Source of the DNA: Henricia sp. BOLD:AAB3569
Taxonomy: Eukaryota > Echinodermata > Asteroidea > Spinulosida > Echinasteridae
Assembly (NCBI GenBank): GCA_037783545.1
Contig: JBBELK010001210.1
Coordinates: 84,437-148,436 of the forward strand
Length of the DNA stretch: 64,000 bases
Direction of reading: 5' to 3'
Both the position numbers and the translations under genes were made by a program. The first letter of the stretch is position 1; each line of letters begins with the position of its first letter. The notes below the pieces were generated by a model. It had not been told where the DNA came from, did no database searches, and was given only the letters and a program-made list of their open reading frames with translations. Positions 14,081-28,079 of this stretch are shown here, piece after piece.

Positions 14081-16114
14081 ATGGCAGAGAAATTTCAAAG
14101 TTTAGATAAAACTGGGTTGGGGCTTCCTGACTGCTCACACGCAAACCGTGGCTGTCTGTACACACCTCTTTGGGGGTACTCCTGAGTTGTGCGCATGCTC
14201 AGTCATTCGGACTGTCGTTAACGCACCGCAGTTTGGCTCGGCAATTTGGTCAAAGTGTGGTCCAAACGTCGGCAAATTTGGAGGTCGAAAAATGTTCCGA
14301 CGAACTTCAAATTTTGCATGCTCCAAACTCTCTATATTGCGCACTTGTCATAAAAAATTGACAGACTTTCGCCGGGAAATGGCAGAGAAATTTCAAAGTT
14401 TAGATAAAACTGGGTTGGGGCTTCCTGACTGCTCACACGCAAACCGTGGCTGTCTGTACACACCTCTTCGGGGTACTCCTGAGTTGTGCGCATGCTCAGT
14501 CATTCGGACTGTCGTTAACGCACCGCAGTTTGGCTCGGCAATTTGGTCAAAGTGTGGTCCAAACGTCGGCAAATTTGGAGGTCGAAAAATGTTCCGACGA
14601 ACTTCAAATTGTGCATGCTCCAAACTCTCTATATTGCGCACTTGTCATAAAAAATTGACAGACTTTCGCCGGGAAATGGCAGAGAAATTTCAAAGTTTAG
14701 ATAAAACTGGGTTGGGGCTTCCTGACTGCTCACACGCAAACCGTGGCTGTCTGTACACACCTCTTTGGGGTACTCCTGAGTTGTGCGCATGCTCAGTCAT
14801 TCGGACTGTCGTTAACGCACCGCAGTTTGGCTCGGCAATTTGGTCAAAGTGTGGTCCAAACGTCGGCAAATTTGGAGGTCGAAAAATGTTCCGACGAACT
14901 TCAAATTGTGCATGCTCCAAACTCTCTATATTGCGCACTTGTCATAAAAAATTGACAGACTTTCGCCGGGAAATGGCAGAGAAATTTCAAAGTTTAGAAA
15001 AAACTGGGTTGGGGCTTCCTGACTGCTCACACGCAAACCGTGGCTGTCTGTACACACCTCTTTGGGGTACTCCTGAGTTGTGCGCATGCTCAGTCATTCG
15101 GACTGTCGTTAACGCACCGCAGTTTGGCTCGGCAATTTGGTCAAAGTGTGGTCCAAACGTCGGCAAATTTGGAGGTCGAAAAATGTTCCGACGAACTTCA
15201 AATTTTGCATGCTCCAAACTCTCTATATTGCGCACTTGTCATAAAAAATTGACAGACTTTCGCCGGGAAATGGCAGAGAAATTTCAAAGTTTAGAAAAAA
15301 ATGGGTTGGGGCTTCCTGACTGCTCACACGCAAACCGTGGCTGTCTGTACACACCTCTTTGGGGTACTCCTGAGTTGTGCGCATGCTCAGTCATTCGGAC
15401 TGTCGTTAACGCACCGCAGTTTGGCTCGGCAATTTGGTCAAAGTGTGGTCCAAACGTCGGCAAATTTGGAGGTCGAAAAATGTTCCGACGAACTTCAAAT
15501 TTTGCATGCTCCAAACTCTCTATATTGCGCACTTGTCATAAAAAATTGACAGACTTTCGCCGGGAAATGGCAGAGAAATTTCAAAGTTTAGAAAAAACTG
15601 GGTTGGGGCTTCCTGACTGCTCACACGCAAACCGTGGCTGTCTGTACACACCTCTTTGGGGTACTCCTGAGTTGTGCGCATGCTCAGTCATTCGGACTGT
15701 CGTTAACGCACCGCAGTTTGGCTCGGCAATTTGGTCAAAGTGTGGTCCAAACGTCGGCAAATTTGGAGGTCGAAAAATGTTCCGACGAACTTCAAATTTT
15801 GCATGCTCCAAACTCTCTATATTGCGCACTTGTCATAAAAAAATTGACAGACTTTCGCCGGGAAATGGCAGAGAAATTTCAAAGTTTAGAAAAAACTGGG
15901 TTGGGGCTTCCTGACTGCTCACACGCAAACCGTGGCTGTCTGTACACACCTCTTTGGGGTACTCCTGAGTTGTGCGCATGCTCAGTCATTCGGACTGTCG
16001 TTAACGCACCGCAGTTTGGCTCGGCAATTTGGTCAAAGTGTGGTCCAAACGTCGGCAAATTTGGAGGTCGAAAAATGTTCCGACGAACTTCAAATTTTGC
16101 ATGCTCCAAACTCT

Positions 16115-19100
16115 CTATATTGCGCACTTGTCATAAAAAAATTGACAGACTTTCGCCGGGAAATGGCAGAGAAATTTCAAAGTTTAGAAAAAACTGGGTT
16201 GGGGCTTCCTGACTGCTCACACGCAAACCGTGGCTGTCTGTACACACCTCTTTGGGGTACTCCTGAGTTGTGCGCATGCTCAGTCATTCGGACTGTCGTT
16301 AACGCACCGCAGTTTGGCTCGGCAATTTGGTCAAAGTGTGGTCCAAACGTCGGCAAATTTGGAGGTCGAAAAATGTTCCGACGATCTTCAAATTTTGCAT
16401 GCTCCAAACTCTCTATATTACGCACTTGTCATAAAAAATTGACAGACTTTCGCCGGGAAATGGCAGAGAAATTTCAAAGTTTAGAAAAAACTGGGTTGGG
16501 GCTTCCTGACTGCTCACACGCAAACCGTGGCTGTCTGTACACACCTCTTTGGGGGTACTCCTGAGTTGTGCGCATGCTCAGTCATTCGGACTGTCGTTAA
16601 CGCAGCGCAGTTTGGCTCGGCAATTTGGTCAAAGTGTGGTCCAAACGTCGGCAAATTTGGAGGTCGAAAAATGTTCCGACGAACTTCAAATTTTGCATGC
16701 TCCAAACTCTCTATATTGCGCACTTGTCATAAAAAATTGACAGACTTTCGCCGGGAAATGGCAGAGAAATTTCAAAGTTTAGATAAAACTGGGTTGGGGC
16801 TTCCTGACTGCTCACACGCAAACCGTGGCTGTCTGTACACACCTCTTCGGGGTACTCCTGAGTTGTGCGCATGCTCAGTCATTCGGACTGTCGTTAACGC
16901 ACCGCAGTTTGGCTCGGCAATTTGGTCAAAGTGTGGTCCAAACGTCGGCAAATTTGGAGGTCGAAAAATGTTCCGACGAACTTCAAATTTTGCATGCTCC
17001 AAACTCTCTATATTGCGCACTTGTCATAAAAAATTGACAAACTTTCGCCGGGAAATGGCAGAGAAATTTCAAAGTTTAGAAAAAACTGGGTTGGGGCTTC
17101 TTGACTGCTCACACGCAAACCGTGGCTGTCTGTACACACCTCTTTGGGGTACTCCTGAGTTGTGCGCATGCTCAGTCATTCGGACTGTCGTTAACGCACC
17201 GCAGTTTGGCTCGGCAATTTGGTCAAAGTGTGGTCCAAACGTCGGCAAATTTGGAGGTCGAAAAATGTTCCGACGAACTTCAAATTTTGCATGCTCCAAA
17301 CTCTCTATATTGCGCACTTGTCATACAAAATTGACAGACTTTCGCCGGGAAATGGCAGAGAAATTTCAAAGTTTAGAAAAAAACTGGGTTGGGGCTTCCT
17401 GACTGCTCACACGCAAACCGTGGCTGTCTGTACACACCTCTTTGGGGTACTCCTGAGTTGTGCGCATGCTCAGTCATTCGGACTGTCGTTAACGCACCGC
17501 AGTTTGGCTCGGCAATTTGGTCAAAGTGTGGTCCAAACGTCGGCAAATTTGGAGGTCGAAAAATGTTCCGACGAACTTCAAATTTTGCATGCTCCAAACT
17601 CTCTGTATTGCGCACTTGTCATAAAAAATTGACAGACTTTCGCCGGGAAATGGCAGAGAAATTTCAAAGTTTAGAAAAAACTGGGTTGGGGCTTCCTGAC
17701 TGCTCACACGCAAACTGTGGCTGTCTGTACACACCTCTTTGGGGTACTCCTGAGTTGTGCGCATGCTCAGTCATTCGGACTGTCGTTAACGCACCGCAGT
17801 TTGGCTCGGCAATTTGGTCAAAGTGTGGTCCAAACGTCGGCAAATTTGGAGGTCGAAAAATGTTCCGACGAACTTCAAATTTTGCATGCTCCAAACTCTC
17901 TGTATTGCGCACTTGTCATAAAAAATTGACAGACTTTCGCCGGGAAATGGCAGAGAAATTTCAAAGTTTAGAAAAAACTGGGTTGGGGCTTCCTGACTGC
18001 TCACACGCAAACCGTGGCTGTCTGTACACACCTCTTTGGGGTACTCCTGAGTTGTGCGCATGCTCAGTCATTCGGACTGTCGTTAACGCACCGCAGTTTG
18101 GCTCGGCAATTTGGTCAAAGTGTGGTCCAAACGTCAGCAAATTTGGAGGTCGAAAAATGTTCCGACGAACTTCAAATTTTGCATGCTCCAAACTCTCTAT
18201 ATTGCGCACTTGTCATAAAAAATTGACAGACTTTCGCCGGGAAATGGCAGAGAAATTTCAAAGTTTAGAAAAAACTGGGTTGGGGCTTCCTGACTGCTCA
18301 CACGCAAACCGTGGCTGTCTGTACACACCTCTTTAGGGTACTCCTGAGTTGTGCGCATGCTCAGTCATTCGGACTGTCGTTAACGCACCGCAGTTTGGCT
18401 CGGCAATTTGGTCAAAGTGTGGTCCAAACGTCGGCAAATTTGGAGGTCGAAAAATTTTCCGACGAACTTCAAATTTTGCATGCTCCAAACTCTCTATATT
18501 GCGCACTTGTCATAAAAAATTGACAGACTTTCGCCGGGAAATGGCAGAGAAATTTCAAAGTTTAGAAAAAAACTGGGTTGGGGCTTTCTGACTGCTCACA
18601 CGCAAACCGCGGCTGTCTGTACACACCTCTTTGGGGTACTCCTGAGTTGTGCGCATGCTCAGTCATTCGGACTGTCGTTAACGCACCGCAGTTTGGCTCG
18701 GCAATTTGGTCAAAGTGTGGTCCAAACGTCGGCAAATTTGGAGGTCGAAAAATGTTCCGACGAACTTCAAATTTTGCATGCTCCAAACTCTCTATATTGC
18801 GCACTTGTCATAAAAAATTGACAGACTTTCGCCGGGAAATGGCAGAGAAATTTCAAAGTTTAGAAAAAACTGGGTTGGGGCTTCCTGACTGCTCACACGC
18901 AAACCGTGGCTGTCTGTACACACCTCTTTGGGGGTACTCCTGAGTTGTGCGCATGCTCAGTCATTCGGACTGTCGTTAACGCACCGCAGTTTGGCTCGGC
19001 AATTTGGTCAAAGTGTGGTCCAAACGTCGGCAAATTTGGAGGTCGAAAAATGTTCCGACGAACTTCAAATTTTGCATGCTCCAAACTCTCTATATTGCGC

Positions 19101-21560
19101 ACTTGTCATAAAAAATTGACAGACTTTCGCCGGGAAATGGCAGAGAAATTTCAAAGTTTAGATAAAACTGGGTTGGGGCTTCCTGACTGCTCACACGCAA
19201 ACCGTGGCTGTCTGTACACACCTCTTCGGGGTACTCCTGAGTTGTGCGCATGCTCAGTCATTCGGACTGTCGTTAACGCACCGCAGTTTGGCTCGGCAAT
19301 TTGGTCAAAGTGTGGTCCAAACGTCGGCAAATTTGGAGGTCGGAAAATGTTCCGACGAACTTCAAATTTTGCATGCTCCAAACTCTCTATATTGCGCACT
19401 TGTCATACAAAATTGACAGACTTTCGCCGGGAAATGGCAGAGAAATTTCAAAGTTTAGAAAAAACTGGGTTGGGGCTTCCTGACTGCTCACACGCAAACT
19501 GTGGCTGTCTGTACACACCTCTTTGGGGTACTCCTGAGTTGTGCGCATGCTCAGTCATTCGGACTGTCGTTAACGCACCGCAGTTTGGCTCGGCAATTTG
19601 GTCAAAGTGTGGTCCAAACGTCGGCAAATTTGGAGGTCGAAAAATGTTCCGACGAACTTCAAATTTTGCATGCTCCAAACTCTCTGTATTGCGCACTTGT
19701 CATACAAAATTGACAGACTTTCGCCGGGAAATGGCAGAGAAATTTCAAAGTTTAGAAAAAACTGGGTTGGGGCTTCCTGACTGCTCACACGCAAACCGTG
19801 GCTGTCTGTACACACCTCTTTGGGGTACTCCTGAGTTGTGCGCATGCTCAGTCATTCGGACTGTCGTTAACGCACCGCAGTTTGGCTCGGCAATTTGGTC
19901 AAAGTGTGGTCCAAACGTCAGCAAATTTAGAGGTCGAAAAATGTTCCGACGAACTTCAAATTTTGCATGCTCCAAACTCTCTATATTGCGCACTTGTCAT
20001 AAAAAATTGACAGACTTTCGCCCGGAAATGGCAGAGAAATTTCAAAGTTTAGAAAAAACTGGGTTGGGGCTTCCTGACTGCTCACACGCAAACCGTGGCT
20101 GTCTGTACACACCTCTTTGGGGTACTCCTGAGTTGTGCGCATGCTCAGTCATTCGGACTGTCGTTAACGCACCGCAGTTTGGCTCGGCAATTTGGTCAAA
20201 GTGTGGTCCAAACGTCGGCAAATTTGGAGGTCGAAAAATGTTCCGACGAACTTCAAATTTTGCATGCTCCAAACTCTCTATATTGCGCACTTGTCATAAA
20301 AAATTTACAGACTTTCGCCGGGAAATGGCAGAGAAATTTCAAAGTTTAGAAAAAACTGGGTTGTGGCTTCCTGACTGCTCACACGCAAACCGTGGCTGTC
20401 TGTACACACCTCTTTGGGGTACTCCTGAGTTGTGCGCATGCTCAGTCATTCGGACTGTCGTTAACGCACCGCAGTTTGGCTCGGCAATTTGGTCAAAGTG
20501 TGGTCCAAACGTCGGCAAATTTGGAGGTCGAAAAATGTTCCGACGAACTTCAAATTTTGCATGCTCCAAACTCTCTATATTGCGCACTTGTCATAAAAAA
20601 TTGACAAACTTTCGCCGGGAAATGGCAGAGAAATTTCAAAGTTTAGAAAAAACTGGGTTGGGGCTTCCTGACTGCTCACACGCAAACCGTGGCTGTCTGT
20701 ACACACCTCTTCGGGGTACTCCTGAGTTGTGCGCATGCTCAGTCATTCGGACTGTCGTTAACGCACCGCAGTTTGGCTCGGCAATTTGGTCAAAGTGTGG
20801 TCCAAACGTCGGCAAATTTGGAGGTCGGAAAATGTTCCGACGAACTTCAAATTTTGCATGCTCCAAACTCTCTATATTGCGCACTTGTCATACAAAATTG
20901 ACAGACTTTCGCCGGGAAATGGCAGAGAAATTTCAAAGTTTAGAAAAACCTGGGTTGGGGCTTCCTGACTGCTCACACGCAAACTGTGGCTGTCTGTACA
21001 CACCTCTTTGGGGTACTCCTGAGTTGTGCGCATGCTCAGTCATTCGGACTGTCGTTAACGCACCGCAGTTTGGCTCGGCAATTTGGTCAAAGTGTGGTCC
21101 AAACGTCGGCAAATTTGGAGGTCGAAAAATGTTCCGACGAACTTCAAATTTTGCATGCTCCAAACTCTCTATATTGCGCACTTGTCATAAAAAATTGACA
21201 GACTTTCGCCGGGAAATGGCAGAGAAATTTCAAAGTTTAGAAAAAACTGGGTTGGGGCTTCCTGACTGCTCACACGCAAACCGTGGCTGTCTGTACACAC
21301 CTCTTTGGGGGTACTCCTGAGTTGTGCGCATGCTCAGTCATTCGGACTGTCGTTAACGCACCGCAGTTTGGCTCGGCAATTTGGTCAAAGTGTGGTCCAA
21401 ACGTCGGCAAATTTGGAGGTCGAAAAATGTTCCGACGAACTTCAAATTTTGCATGCTCCAAACTCTCTATATTGCGCACTTGTCATAAAAAATTGACAGA
21501 CTTTCGCCGGGAAATGGCAGAGAAATTTCAAAGTTTAGATAAAACTGGGTTGGGGCTTCC
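16115..21560 (+). repeat. Higher-order satellite block, copy B (~5.4 kb)
   Basis: This is the second copy of the segment at about 6330-11750, with the same order of variant monomers. It lacks the 26-bp deletion found at 6894 in copy A and has a private change at 20023 (CGCCCGGAAATGG). The start near 16115 shares the extra-A CATAAAAAAATTG junction with copy A. Edges are approximate. Confidence 0.8.
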
Positions 21561-22699
21561 TGACTGCTCACACGCAAACCGTGGCTGTCTGTACACACCT
21601 CTTTGGGGTACTCCTGAGTTGTGCGCATGCTCAGTCATTCGGACTGTCGTTAACGCACCGCAGTTTGGCTCGGCAATTTGGTCAAAGTGTGGTCCAAACG
21701 TCGGCAAATTTGGAGGTCGAAAAATGTTCCGACGAACTTCAAATTTTGCATGCTCCAAACTCTCTGTATTGCGCACTTGTCATACAAAATTGACAGACTT
21801 TCGCCGGGAAATGGCAGAGAAATTTCAAAGTTTAGAAAAAACTGGGTTGGGGCTTCCTGACTGCTCACACGCAAACCGTGGCTGTCTGTACACACCTCTT
21901 TGGGGTACTCCTGAGTTGTGCGCATGCTCAGTCATTCGGACTGTCGTTAACGCACCGCAGTTTGGCTCGGCAATTTGGTCAAAGTGTGGTCCAAACGTCA
22001 GCAAATTTAGAGGTCGAAAAATGTTCCGACGAACTTCAAATTTTGCATGCTCCAAACTCTCTATATTGCGCACTTGTCATAAAAAATTGACAGACTTTCG
22101 CCGGGAAATGGCAGAGAAATTTCAAAGTTTAGAAAAAACTGGGTTGGGGCTTCCTGACTGCTCACACGCAAACCGTGGCTGTCTGTACACACCTCTTTGG
22201 GGTACTCCTGAGTTGTGCGCATGCTCAGTCATTCGGACTGTCGTTAACGCACCGCAGTTTGGCTCGGCAATTTGGTCAAAGTGTGGTCCAAACGTCGGCA
22301 AATTTGGAGGTCGAAAAATGTTCCGACGAACTTCAAATTTTGCATGCTCCAAACTCTCTATATTGCGCACTTGTCATAAAAAATTTACAGACTTTCGCCG
22401 AGAAATGGCAGAGAAATTTCAAAGTTTAGAAAAAACTGGGTTGTGGCTTCCTGACTGCTCACACGCAAACCGTGGCTGTCTGTACACACCTCTTTGGGGT
22501 ACTCCTGAGTTGTGCGCATGCTCAGTCATTCGGACTGTCGTTAACGCACCGCAGTTTGGCTCGGCAATTTGGTCAAAGTGTGGTCCAAACGTCGGCAAAT
22601 TTGGAGGTCGAAAAATGTTCCGACGAACTTCAAATTTTGCATGCTCCAAACTCTCTATATTGCGCACTTGTCATAAAAAATTGACAAACTTTCGCCGGG

Positions 22700-25600
22700 A
22701 AATGGCAGAGAAATTTCAAAGTTTAGAAAAAACTGGGTTGGGGCTTCCTGACTGCTCACACGCAAACCGTGGCTGTCTGTACACACCTCTTCGGGGTACT
22801 CCTGAGTTGTGCGCATGCTCAGTCATTCGGACTGTCGTTAACGCACCGCAGTTTGGCTCGGCAATTTGGTCAAAGTGTGGTCCAAACGTCGGCAAATTTG
22901 GAGGTCGGAAAATGTTCCGACGAACTTCAAATTTTGCATGCTCCAAACTCTCTATATTGCGCACTTGTCATACAAAATTGACAGACTTTCGCCGGGAAAT
23001 GGCAGAGAAATTTCAAAGTTTAGAAAAACCTGGGTTGGGGCTTCCTGACTGCTCACACGCAAACTGTGGCTGTCTGTACACACCTCTTTGGGGTACTCCT
23101 GAGTTGTGCGCATGCTCAGTCATTCGGACTGTCGTTAACGCACCGCAGTTTGGCTCGGCAATTTGGTCAAAGTGTGGTCCAAACGTCGGCAAATTTGGAG
23201 GTCGAAAAATGTTCCAACGAACTTCAAATTGTGCATGCTCCAAACTCTCTGTATTGCGCACTTGTCATACAAAATTGACAGACTTTCGCCGGGAAATGGC
23301 AGAGAAATTTCAAAGTTTAGAAAAAACTGGGTTGGGGCTTCCTGACTGCTCACACGCAAACCGTGGCTGTCTGTACACACCTCTTTGGGGTACTCCTGAG
23401 TTGTGCGCATGCTCAGTCATTCGGACTGTCGTTAACGCACCGCAGTTTGGCTCTGCAATTTGGTCAAAGTGTGGTCCAAACGTCAGCAAATTTAGAGGTC
23501 GAAAAATGTTCCGACGAACTTCAAATTTTGCATGCTCCAAACTCTCTATATTGCGCACTTGTCATACAAAATTGACAGACTTTCGCCGGGAAATGGCAGA
23601 GAAATTTCAAAGTTTAGAAAAAACTGGGTTGGGGCTTCCTGACTGCTCACACGCAAACCGTGGCTGTCTGTACACACCTCTTTGGGGTACTCCTGAGTTG
23701 TGCGCATGCTCAGTCATTCGGACTGTCGTTAACGCACCGCAGTTTGGCTCGGCAATTTGGTCAAAGTGTGGTCCAAACGTCGGCAAATTTGGAGGTCGAA
23801 AAATGTTCCGACGAACTTCAAATTTTGCATGCTCCAAACTCTCTATATTGCGCACTTGTCATAAAAAATTGACAGACTTTCGCCGGGAAATGGCAGATAA
23901 ATTTCAAAGTTTAGAAAAAACTGGGTTGGGGCTTCCTGACTGCTCACACGCAAACCGTGGCTGTCTGTACACACCTCTTTGGGGTACTCCTGAGTTGTGC
24001 GCATGCTCAGTCATCCGGACTGTCGTTAACGCACCGCAGTTTGGCTCGGCAATTTGGTCAAAGTGTGGTCCAAACGTCGGCAAATTTGGAGGTCGAAAAA
24101 TGTTCCGACGAACTTCAAATTTTGCATGCTCCAAACTCTCTATATTGCGCACTTGTCATAAAAAATTTACAGACTTTCGCCGGGAAATGGCAGAGAAATT
24201 TCAAAGTTTAGAAAAAACTGGGTTGTGGCTTCCTGACTGCTCACACGCAAACCGTGGCTGTCTGTACACACCTCTTTGGGGTACTCCTGAGTTGTGCGCA
24301 TGCTCAGTCATTCGGACTGTCGTTAACGCACCGCAGTTTGGCTCGGCAATTTGGTCAAAGTGTGGTCCAAACGTCGGCAAATTTGGAGGTCGAAAAATGT
24401 TCCGACGAACTTCAAATTTTGCATGCTCCAAACTCTCTATATTGCGCACTTGTCATAAAAAATTGACAAACTTTCGCCGGGAAATGGCAGAGAAATTTCA
24501 AAGTTTAGAAAAAACTGGGTTGGGGCTTCCTGACTGCTCACACGCAAACCGTGGCTGTCTGTACACACCTCTTCGGGGTACTCCTGAGTTGTGCGCATGC
24601 TCAGTCATTCGGACTGTCGTTAACGCACCGCAGTTTGGCTCGGCAATTTGGTCAAAGTGTGGTCCAAACGTCGGCAAATTTGGAGGTCGGAAAATGTTCC
24701 GACGAACTTCAAATTTTGCATGCTCCAAACTCTCTATATTGCGCACTTGTCATACAAAATTGACAGACTTTCGCCGGGAAATGGCAGAGAAATTTCAAAG
24801 TTTAGAAAAACCTGGGTTGGGGCTTCCTGACTGCTCACACGCAAACTGTGGCTGTCTGTACACACCTCTTTGGGGTACTCCTGAGTTGTGCGCATGCTCA
24901 GTCATTCGGACTGTCGTTAACGCACCGCAGTTTGGCTCGGCAATTTGGTCAAAGTGTGGTCCAAACGTCGGCAAATTTGGAGGTCGAAAAATGTTCCAAC
25001 GAACTTCAAATTTTGCATGCTCCAAACTCTCTGTATTGCGCACTTGTCATACAAAATTGACAGACTTTCGCCGGGAAATGGCAGAGAAATTTCAAAGTTT
25101 AGAAAAAACTGGGTTGGGGCTTCCTGACTGCTCACACGCAAACCGTGGCTGTCTGTACACACCTCTTTGGGGTACTCCTGAGTTGTGCGCATGCTCAGTC
25201 ATTCGGACTGTCGTTAACGCACCGCAGTTTGGCTCTGCAATTTGGTCAAAGTGTGGTCCAAACGTCAGCAAATTTAGAGGTCGAAAAATGTTCCGACGAA
25301 CTTCAAATTTTGCATGCTCCAAACTCTCTATATTGCGCACTTGTCATAAAAAATTGACAGACTTTCGCCGGGAAATGGCAGAGAAATTTCAAAGTTTAGA
25401 AAAAACTGGGTTGGGGCTTCCTGACTGCTCACACGCAAACCGTGGCTGTCTGTACACACCTCTTTGGGGTACTCCTGAGTTGTGCGCATGCTCAGTCATT
25501 CGGACTGTCGTTAACGCACCGCAGTTTGGCTCGGCAATTTGGTCAAAGTGTGGTCCAAACGTCGGCAAATTTGGAGGTCGAAAAATGTTCCGACGAACTT

Positions 25601-26300
25601 CAAATTTTGCATGCTCCAAACTCTCTATATTGCGCACTTGTCATACAAAATTGACAGACTTTCGCCGGGAAATGGCAGAGAAATTTCAAAGTTTAGAAAA
25701 AACTGGGTTGGGGCTTCCTGACTGCTCACACGCAAACCGTGGCTGTCTGTACACACCTCTTTGGGGTACTCCTGAGTTGTGCGCATGCTCAGTCATTCGG
25801 ACTGTCGTTAACGCACCGCAGTTTGGCTCGGCAATTTGGTCAAAGTGTGGTCCAAACGTCGGCAAATTTGGAGGTCGAAAAATGTTCCGACGAACTTCAA
25901 ATTTTGCATGCTCCAAACTCTCTATATTGCGCACTTGTCATAAAAAATTGACAGACTTTCGCCGGGAAATGGCAGAGAAATTTCAAAGTTTAGAAAAAAC
26001 TGGGTTGGGGCTTCCTGACTGCTCACACGCAAACCGTGGCTGTCTGTACACACCTCTTTGGGGTACTCCTGAGTTGTGCGCATGCTCAGTCATTCGGACT
26101 GTCGTTAACGCACCGCAGTTTGGCTCGGCAATTTGGTCAAAGTGTGGTCCAAACGTCGGCAAATTTGGAGGTCGAAAAATGTTCCGACGAACTTCAAATT
26201 TTGCATGCTCCAAACTCTCTATATTGCGCACTTGTCATAAAAAATTGACAGACTTTCGCCGGGAAATGGCAGATAAATTTCAAAGTTTAGAAAAAACTGG
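22700..26300 (+). repeat. 6-monomer higher-order repeat (1782-bp period)
   Basis: Variant monomers recur at a spacing of 1782 bp (6 x 297). The GGTCGGAAAATG variant is at about 22905 and 24690. The following GTTCCAACGAAC variant is at about 23213 and 24995. The GGCTCTGCAATTTGG variant is at about 23450 and 25233. One monomer of the first copy has the private change AAATTGTGCATGC. The period differs from the 8-monomer period to the left, so the array is a mosaic of higher-order units. Confidence 0.7.
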
Positions 26301-28079
26301 GTTGGGGCTTCCTGACTGCTCACACGCAAACCGTGGCTGTCTGTACACACCTCTTTGGGGTACTCCTGAGTTGTGCGCATGCTCAGTCATCCGGACTGTC
26401 GTTAACGCACCGCAGTTTGGCTCGGCAATTTGGTCAAAGTGTGGTCCAAACGTCGGCAAATTTGGAGGTCGAAAAATGTTCCGACGAACTTCAAATTTTG
26501 CATGCTCCAAACTCTTTATATTGCGCACTTGTCATAAAAAATTGACAGACTTTCGCCGGAAAATGGCAGAGAAATTTTAAAGTTTAGAAAAAACTGGGTT
26601 GGGGCTTCCTGACTGCTCACACGCAAACCGTGGCTGTCTGTACACACCTCTTTGGGGTACTCCTGAGTTGTGCGCATGCTCAGTCATTCGGACTGTCGTT
26701 AACGCACCGCAGTTTGGCTCGGCAATTTGGTCAAAGTGTGGTCCAAACGTCGGCAAATTTGGAGGTCGAAAAATGTTCCGACGAACTTCAAATATTGCAT
26801 GCTCCAAACTCTCTATATTGCGCACTTGTCATAAAAAATTGACAGACTTTCGCCGGGAAATGGCAGAGAAATTTCAAAGTTTAGAAAAAACTGGGTTGGG
26901 GCTTCCTGACTGCTCACACGCAAACCGTGGCTGTCTGTACACACCTCTTTGGGGTACTCCTGAGTTGTGCGCATGCTCAGTCATTCGGACTGTCGTTAAC
27001 GCACCGCAGTTTGGCTCGGCAATTTGGTCAAAGTGTGGTCCAAACGTCGGCAAATTTGGAGGTCGAAAAATGTTCCGACGAACTTCAAATTTTGCATGCT
27101 CCAAACTCTCTATATTGCGCACTTGTCATACAAAATTGACAGACTTTCGCCGGGAAATGGCAGAGAAATTTCAAAGTTTAGAAAAAACTGGGTTGGGGCT
27201 TCCTGACTGCTCACACGCAAACCGTGGCTGTCTGTACACACCTCTTTGGGGTACTCCTGAGTTGTGCGCATGCTCAGTCATTCGGACTGTCGTTAACGCA
27301 CCGCAGTTTGGCTCGGCAATTTGGTCAAAGTGTGGTCCAAACGTCGGCAAATTTGGAGGTCGAAAAATGTTCCGACGAACTTCAAATTTTGCATGCTCCA
27401 AACTCTCTATATTGCGCACTTGTCATAAAAAATTGACAGACTTTCGCCGGGAAATGGCAGAGAAATTTCAAAGTTTAGAAAAAACTGGGTTGGGGCTTCC
27501 TGACTGCTCACACGCAAACCGTGGCTGTCTGTACACACCTCTTTGGGGTACTCCTGAGTTGTGCGCATGCTCAGTCATTCGGACTGTCGTTAACGCACCG
27601 CAGTTTGGCTCGGCAATTTGGTCAAAGTGTGGTCCAAACGTCGGCAAATTTGGAGGTCGAAAAATGTTCCGACGAACTTCAAATTTTGCATGCTCCAAAC
27701 TCTCTATATTGCGCACTTGTCATAAAAAATTGACAGACTTTCGCCGGGAAATGGCAGAGAAATTTCAAAGTTTAGAAAAAACTGGGTTGGGGCTTCCTGA
27801 CTGCTCACACGCAAACCGTGGCTGTCTGTACACACCTCTTTGGGGTACTCCTGAGTTGTGCGCATGCTCAGTCATTCGGACTGTCGTTAACGCACCGCAG
27901 TTTGGCTCGGCAATTTGGTCAAAGTGTGGTCCAAACGTCGGCAAATTTGGAGGTCGAAAAAAAGTCCGACGAACTTCAAATTTTGCATGCTCCAAACTCT
28001 CTATATCGCGCACTTGTCATAAAAAAATGACAGACTTTCGCCGGGAAATGGCAGAGAAATTTCAAAGTTTAGAAAAAAC

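Larger units (their letters stand above)
9116..21560 (+). repeat. 8-monomer higher-order repeat marked by an extra G
   Basis: Monomers with one additional G (TTTGGGGGTACTCC) occur near 9117, 11494, 14170, 16549, 18928 and 21305, spaced 2377, 2676, 2379, 2379 and 2377 bp. Eight monomers plus the extra base is 2377 bp; the 2676 interval is nine monomers. Earlier instances lie near 854 and 6764, and one in the right array near 44139. The extra base shifts the open frame, so chained frames stop and restart at these sites. Confidence 0.8.
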
